Assembly (NCBI RefSeq): GCF_030867095.1
Contig: NC_081828.1
Span: forward strand, 207,520,978-207,584,977
Source: Alligator mississippiensis
Taxonomy: Eukaryota; Chordata; Crocodylia; Alligatoridae
Length of the DNA: 64,000 nt
Direction of reading: 5' to 3'
Of the stretch, positions 57,829 to 64,000 are shown one piece after another (within the stretch, counting starts at the first letter, position 1; every line of letters begins with the position of its first letter). The notes beneath the pieces were generated by a model. That model was not told the DNA's origin. It was given only the letters and a program-made list of their open reading frames with translations, and did no database searches. The position numbers and the translations under genes are program-made.

Positions 57829-60800
57829 CCTTTAACAAAAAAAAAAAACAGAAGGGGAGGGGTGAGGTGGGAAATGAAACCAATATTTTATATGGCTGTT
57901 TCTCTGAATACCTTTTAAATCAATGAATAAGCACCATATAATTCAGATTTTTAAGAAGACTCATATTTTTCTTTTTAAAATACTTGCAGTACAAGAAAAG
58001 TTATGAAGATTTTAAGTCAATGTTTACTCTGCTCTGATACTGGGTTAACAGGAAAGTTTGTGTGCTTTATACAGTTATGCTCTTTTCTTTCTACTACACC
58101 AGCTAGGGAGCAGGATGGGAATTTGTTGGCGAGTGCCGACTTCAGCAAGACAATGGCTGCCAATAAAACGTCAGTAACTTCAAAAAAAAGCAGCAGTCAG
58201 TTAAGTACAGTATGCAACCATCAAATGAAGTAACAAGCTTTTCTTTCTGAACTTCACTTAAACCTGATCTGCCAAGGATTTTTTTTAATATTCTAGTGTA
58301 GTTTCATCATTTCTATTGGAACATGACTGTCTTGGAAAAGAACACTGAGAGGTTAAAAAAAAAAAAATCACAGATTTAAAAAGACAGACTCTGCATGCAT
58401 CTCGGTCTGGGCAGGCAGATCCCAGCATCTGAACAGAGACAGCTACTGAATTGGACCCTAATGTTTTTACCTAAATAACCAGTGATGATAACCCGGGTTA
58501 TAACAACTACAAACAAAATTAAAAAATGAATATGATTTCTAACTACTTATGCTCAACTCCCACCAGCCCTTGATTTATGTAGGTGCCAGTAATCCTGATT
58601 TTTGGCCTCCGCTGCTCTCAAGTTTTACAGACATATCCAGGAAAGCACTAGCTAGATTCTGAGAACGTTGTCAGCTTGTAGCAGCAATGGGATATTTTCC
58701 ATTCCTTCCTGCTGATAAGAGTCAATATCTCAGAGGCTGGGTAACTGCAAGACGAATAGCTCAGGTGGGTTTTGTCTTACACCAGTGCAAACTGGATGCA
58801 CCAATGTAAAAAGGTGTGCATCCATATGATGCAGTTCCAAGTAACTGAGAAGTACTGTTGGAATCAGAAGTGATTTAACAGAGTAAGTTGCACAGTAGTG
58901 ATGTTCAGAGCAAAGAAATAACCACGCAGGGTATTCTGACACTCCTCCACCAGCCTTTACATTCAGCTTTGCACCTGGCCCTGCCAGCTGGCTTACTCGC
59001 CTGGGTGGTCTCTAGTGCTCTGCATGGCTTCTGCTGCTCCAGAGTCATGAATGACTAGATGTCACTTCCCTGTTATGCTGGCATGCAAACAGGTTCCACT
59101 TCTCTGTACTTGTCCACTGTAAGAGCCAACACACCAACCAAGTGCAGTACCTAGTATATTTTTCCAGCTGGCCTTTGGCCAAGTTGAGATCCTAGAATTC
59201 CTTGCCCTCTGGTGAGAGAAAGTTAGAGGAGTCCTGGGGTACAGACGCAGATGCTGACATATCTGATGGAATTGCCCTGGCAATGGCTGAGTAGGGCCAC
59301 AACCTAGATACTATGCATTAACAACTATGTATTAACAACAAAGATATAAAGGTGACTCACAAGATGGATAAGGATCCTAATCAGACCATGGGCAACAGTG
59401 CAGCCCCTGTCTGCATTATAAGTTGGGCAAGACTAAGGCATAGGACACCAGTATAGATCTGCACCTTGTCTTGAATGCTGCCAATGGGAAAGAGGTCATC
59501 ACAGACTGTACAACTCATATCTCCTTCTATGAAGATGTACGACAGTTCATAATCTTCCACGAGCCCGAGTGAGACCTCCTACAGATACCCAAACCCACGG
59601 CCAGATTTTCATATCCAAGAACATTCAGATGGCCAGCGGCACTTCAGAGACTGTTAAACTCCACTGCATTTTCTTTTATTATATACAACAGCTGTTGCAC
59701 GCGTCCAACTAGAATGTATTTTTATTCTGGGTGTGGGATGCCTCCATATCAGGAGATGGAGCATAGGACCCTTTCTGACTTCTTCTCTCCCTCCTACTAT
59801 GTGCTCAAAATAGTGACCATTGCAAGAACGCAATAGTAGACCAACCATAAACCATCCCCTATCCTTTTTCTCCTGGTTCCCTCTCTCCTGTCATTAAGAC
59901 TTGAGGCAACCCACCCTTTGCTGCGTGCTCAAAATGGCTTCCCTACCATTAATCACTTGAATGACAAGGAAATGAAATATCCAAGAATCTTGTTAAGTTT
60001 GCTCAGTGGTGTGTAGACACTTACCCATCACAACAGCCCACATAAATATCCTATTCTATTTCACTGCTGCCAAACAACTCAGCTTGAGGCATGGTGAGCG
60101 AAATGATACAAAATTTAGCACTGAGAAAAAATTAATCCCTCTGGGTTCACATGAACATGTCTCCATGATGCCTGAGGTCAGGGGCTTGCGTACAGATGAA
60201 CACCTGAGAGCAGGGTCTCTTCAGATTCATTTATATTACAATCACAGATCTAACAAGGTCCTCCAGCTTATCCCTTCACCATTCAGAACAGACGCACTTA
60301 ACGCAGTGAATGCAACTTCAGTGCACGCAGATAAAACTCCCAAAATTTTGAGATGAACTGAACCTGACATTCTGAAGCAGCTGCCACTACTGGGCAACCT
60401 TGAAGTGCTTGCCAGTGACTGCACCCCTCCATCTCTGCTTCTGCCAGAATAGGGAGAGTGGGAGCTTAACCCAGAAAAGAAGTGAGGCACCTGAATGTCA
60501 TGGGGAGAGTGAATTAGTACATCCATTCAGGAAGTTGGGAAGGGAGGAGGTGGGGGCAAATGATGGGAACACCAGGAGGAAACCTGAATGCAGCTGTGAG
60601 TCTCAGGGTAGGATCTGTTGGGAAGGGGAAGGGAGGGGGGAATTTTGGCTCCTAGACACTGAAGCTTATTTGAAGCAAATGAGCCCCAGGTTCAGGGGTG
60701 ACTGGTGCCTGGTGGGGGGGCACAATTTATGGGCAGGACCAGGGGTGGGCCAAAAGCCCCATATCCACTCCTATATTTCTGTGCTGTGGCTTAGTGCCCC

Positions 60801-63177
60801 CCCGCACACTACTGGTCCGTGCAGCAAAAAAACTGCCCTGTCCTGAGTGGTGAAGAGTCGGGGGCCAATCTCAGGGGGGCATGTACCCCCCCCCCAGTCA
60901 TCTGTGCCCAGGTTATATTCACATATGTCACTGAAACTGCACAGTAAAAATCAGACTAAGCAGTTTCAAGTTTTCCTTGCTGACAGTTTCACTTTCTGGT
61001 TCTCCTGCATTAGCACAAAACAACAGACAGTACCAGGGGGAAAAAACTATAAATATTAATACAAATGTTTATTCTTCAAAAACTCCCTTCCTAAAACATT
61101 ACCCAGAAGTCTCCCTTTCCTCTAAACAACACTCTCGGCTTACCCCTGGATCAGACTTGCAAAATTCTTTTTGACCACAAAGGAAGGGAAATTGTTTTGT
61201 TTTGTTTTTAAATATAAATTAGAAGGCTAACGTACACAGGAACTGAGAACTTACCTAGCTGCTCCTCGCCTTTGGCTTTACTTTGGATAGAGACTTCATT
61301 TCTTGGACAGAAACGGCCCAGCACATCTCTCTCTTTTCAATTACACACAATAATTTCCCCAAATAGTTTTCTATTAATGTCATGCCCTTGTTTCTTATTG
61401 GTACCTTATTAAATTTAATTACTTCCAGAATTCCACAGTGTACATCCTAAGACGCATATAGCCTTCATTAAGTCGATTCTTCAAGTAAGTGACAAGCAGC
61501 AGCATTTTGTAGTCTGGTTTAAAATTCCCAAATTGTTACGATTGTGCCAATTTTTATCTTGGGACATTTTACTAAAGTACTAGCTCTTGTTGCGACAATG
61601 AGTTTTCATTTCCCCAAGGCTTCAAAATACATTTGTCAGTCTGGAGAGCAGCAATGAACACGAATGGAATGTGAAAGCCGATCGTACAGTCTCTTTGCTA
61701 CGATCACCATTATTTTACAGTTTGGCAATTCAAATTTATTTGAATATGTAAAACACAACACAGAAAATAACTAAAGAAAAAAAATCAGATGTTAGAATGC
61801 AAGTAAAACATCTAACTTTATAACTTGGAGGTTTACGTGCAAAATGAGTTTCACTTTCACGTGCAAACTATTTTTTCTATAAAAATGAATCAATGTACTT
61901 TATTAAACAGCAATGTTTGGCACCATTCCCTTGTCATCTTACTACTGTATTAATGTTCTTTAGTAACAAATAAACCTTACCTCACTACTGTCCAACAACA
62001 CTGTCCAGCGCAATCACCCCCTGAATGATTTCACTTTTGTGATGTTGGCAGTTTCCGATACAGTTTTGAACATGTGACCAAGGGTATTTCCAACAGCCAT
62101 TGTGAATACAACATCAGGGAGTTTTAGATCTGCAGCCACCTACAGTCGGTTGCTTCCCTCTTGTGTACGGCCCAAAGGAGAGCAAACAGGTGAAGACATA
62201 AAACCACACAGATGGGAGCAGAGCCTGCGCCGTGACGACTCTGAGCAAACAGTTAACGCAGCTAGGAATAACGAGGTCTGGGCCGGCAAGAAGGAGCTGA
62301 TCTAACGTGGTCTCAAAGGGAAGTGTTTCTTAAAAGCTCCCTGAAAGGATTCAGAGATAAACTGCGCAGATCCCCGCCGCCCCGCATCCTCCAGCCACCG
62401 CTGAGTGAAAGAAAGACGTCGCGGCGGCGAGCCCGTCACAAACCCCGGGGAATAGGTTTAAATAAAATGATACCTTGGGCCTTAGATATTTCTCAAATAC
62501 TCGTTCCCACAGGGTAGGACTAAAACCATAACCGTAGTACCTTTGCTGTTGTGGGGGAAGCGGCGGGTCCAACCTCTCGTCACCTGCAAATAACCAAACA
62601 ACCGGTTTCTGGGACGCTCCTGCTGCGCCTCGCAGCCCGCGGCGAGACTCGAGGCAATGCCAGCTTCGTTTTCGCTCCTCGTTTTGAGGATGGAAAAATA
62701 GAGCCCTTCTCTCGCAAAGAGCGCGGACGCCCGCTGACGTGCAGGACGCTCTTGGCGTTCGGCATCCTGACTCACAGCCCCGGGTGTCATCTCAGGAAGG
62801 GTGTTTGCACGCCCAGCCATGTTAGCACCTTGCACAGGGTACGTGGAAACGATCCCCAGATTGACCCGGTTGAGAACTGCGGATCCCATCGGACCAGCAG
62901 CGTGCAACTTTCCCCCCCCCTGCAAGACCTTGTCTGTTTGCAAGCTGGATGTGGCAGGTGGGCACCATCCAGCTGTGTAGAGGGGGCTGGGGAAGGGGCA
63001 CAGCTTGGCACCCCCAAAAACGGACGTGACACCACCCACGGGCAAGAATTTACCCCCGCGCCCTAGTGTAGACAGCCCTCGGCGGCAGGGGCGGGGCGGG
63101 GCGAGAGGCGGGGGCGGGGCCGAGCCCCCCTAGAGGCGTGGGGAGGCCCCGCCCCTGCTCGCGGAGGCGTCGCTCAC
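57829..63177. other. NUB1 intron 1 (5.3 kb)
   Basis: Holds one short hAT element (60693-60906). The rest shows no recognisable repeat or exon. CpG density rises from about 62330 toward the promoter. Confidence 0.7.
60693..60906. mobile_element. Short hAT element, perfect 8-bp TSD
   Basis: Identical CCCAGGTT at 60685-60692 and 60907-60914. Starts CAGGGGTGACTGG and ends CCAGTCATCTGTG, matching at about 10 of 13 inverted positions. 214 bp, non-coding. Confidence 0.75.
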
Positions 63178-63420
63178 CTGCGCGGCGGGTCGCGGCCTGG
63201 CTCCGCGCATGCGCCCTGCGCCTCCTGGTTACCTCCCCCGACGCACCTCTCGGTCCCTACGGAAGCCCGGAAGGGCCGCTGGGCGGGGAGGTCACGTGAG
63301 GGCGGGCGCCGGCGCCATCTTGGCCGCGCTTCCTCGGGCCCCGCCCCAGAGCCCGTCGGGGCGGGGGCACAAAAAGAGCCAAATCTAAATCTGGACGGAT
63401 TGGGTGGTACTAGTTGGCCG
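62960..63420. promoter_or_regulatory. NUB1: CpG-island promoter of NUB1
   Basis: Dense CpG and no TATA box. Visible motifs: NRF-1 palindrome GCGCATGCGC (63205-63214), E-box TCACGTGA (63292-63299), two ETS-type CGGAAG sites (about 63260-63273), a YY1-type motif (complement GCGCCATCTT, 63312-63321) and GC boxes (63088-63120 and 63345-63367). This is the classic housekeeping combination. No interferon response element (GAAANNGAAA) is apparent, although mammalian NUB1 is interferon-inducible. Confidence 0.8.
63178..63325 (-). other. NUB1: NUB1 untranslated first exon (inferred)
   Basis: A strong minus-strand donor, GCGCAG|GTGAGCG, lies at 63178/63177 in the CpG island and fits the acceptor one base before the NUB1 ATG at 57829. 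The 5' limit is a guess based on the YY1-type AAGATGGCG motif at about 63313-63321, which usually sits just after the start site. Confidence 0.55.
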
Positions 63421-64000
63421 CCCGTGGCGCGGGGGATGTTGCGTGGGAGAGGATGCGTTGCGTCCCCACCCGTGGTTTGAGGGGGCTGGGGTGTGTGGCG
63501 ACTCCTTCCATGGGACAGCTTAAAACGGGGGCAGGAGTGAGGGGCAGAGGTTAATCGCACACATTTCAAGGGGGGCGCTGAGGAGCCAGGAGATGCTGCC
63601 CCGTGGGTGAGGGCGTCCTCCCCGCTGTGGGGGAGAGAGCAGTAGCGTAGCCGGGCCAGGAGGAGGTCGATCAGGAGGCCCTGAGACTCGGTGGAGCTGC
63701 TGACGGGAGTGTGTAAACCAAGGTGAAAAAAGGTTGTCCCGTCTAATAAGGGGCTGCCACAATTTCAGCACAAGCGTCTTGAGGAGGTGAAGAGGGGTGC
63801 ACTCGGGATAGGTGTGTGCCGGGGACTCCCTCTGCTGACAAGGGGCAGGTGTTTGGGGGTGTCCATTAAATGCACCAGATACATGCCTGTGGCAGTGGTT
63901 TTGTGGAGAGGTCCACCTAAGGTGGTTTGCAGGATCAAGGTGGAGTATAAGACAGTCCCTTTGCTCTGTGTCCTGCCACTTGGTGTCTGGTCAGTTTGTG
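63421..64000. other. Upstream flank of NUB1, no gene seen
   Basis: GC-rich at first, then ordinary. No exon-like frame on either strand that I would support. Confidence 0.6.

Noticed and set aside
62482-63569. Long minus and plus ORFs across the NUB1 CpG island
   Set aside because: High GC keeps frames open. The real signals here are the donor at 63177 and the promoter motifs.

Overview
The window is vertebrate nuclear DNA carrying two intact multi-exon protein genes that face each other tail to tail: WDR86 on the plus strand (coding exons 4561-29291) and NUB1 on the minus strand (coding exons 35646-57828). As I recall, mammals have the same convergent NUB1/WDR86 pair (human 7q36), so this is an old syntenic block. 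The host is most likely a non-avian sauropsid, and a crocodilian is my best guess. The reasons are many CR1 LINE copies, MIR/CORE-type SINE relics, abundant short hAT elements with 8-bp target duplications, TA-flanked TIR elements and mammal-sized introns. I see no Alu, L1, B1/B2 or LTR element.

Layout. 1-1740: nothing recognised. 1740-3900: GC- and G-rich stretch, probably the WDR86 promoter and first untranslated exon. 4407-30980: WDR86, with six coding exons, one 14-kb intron full of repeats, and a 3' UTR ending near an AATAAA at 30954. 30980-35100: intergenic gap of about 4 kb between the two 3' ends, filled by TIR elements and a CR1 tail. 35127-63330: NUB1, with fourteen coding exons, a 5.3-kb first intron, and an untranslated first exon in a CpG island that carries NRF-1, E-box, ETS, YY1 and GC-box motifs. 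63330-64000: upstream flank of NUB1, with no gene.

Spliced from the exons I could place, WDR86 encodes 395 residues (a WD40 propeller) and NUB1 encodes 618 residues (UBL domain, coiled coil, three UBA domains, acidic tail). Every intron has GT-AG ends and every exon junction keeps frame, so both genes look functional. NUB1 is the adaptor that delivers NEDD8 and FAT10 (and their conjugates) to the proteasome. WDR86 has no established biochemical role. Nothing in the sequence suggests the two proteins act together; they are neighbours by synteny.

The most interesting material is in the repeats. There is a three-layer nest (MIR, a retroposon with 17-bp duplications, and a foldback hAT built from alternately inverted units). 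Eleven hAT-type elements are proposed, eight of them with matching 8-bp duplications. A near-perfect 73-nt palindrome lies directly behind a degenerate CR1. A nested CR1/hAT block sits within 90 bp of WDR86 exon 4. I found no operon-like cluster, CRISPR array or other obviously new system.
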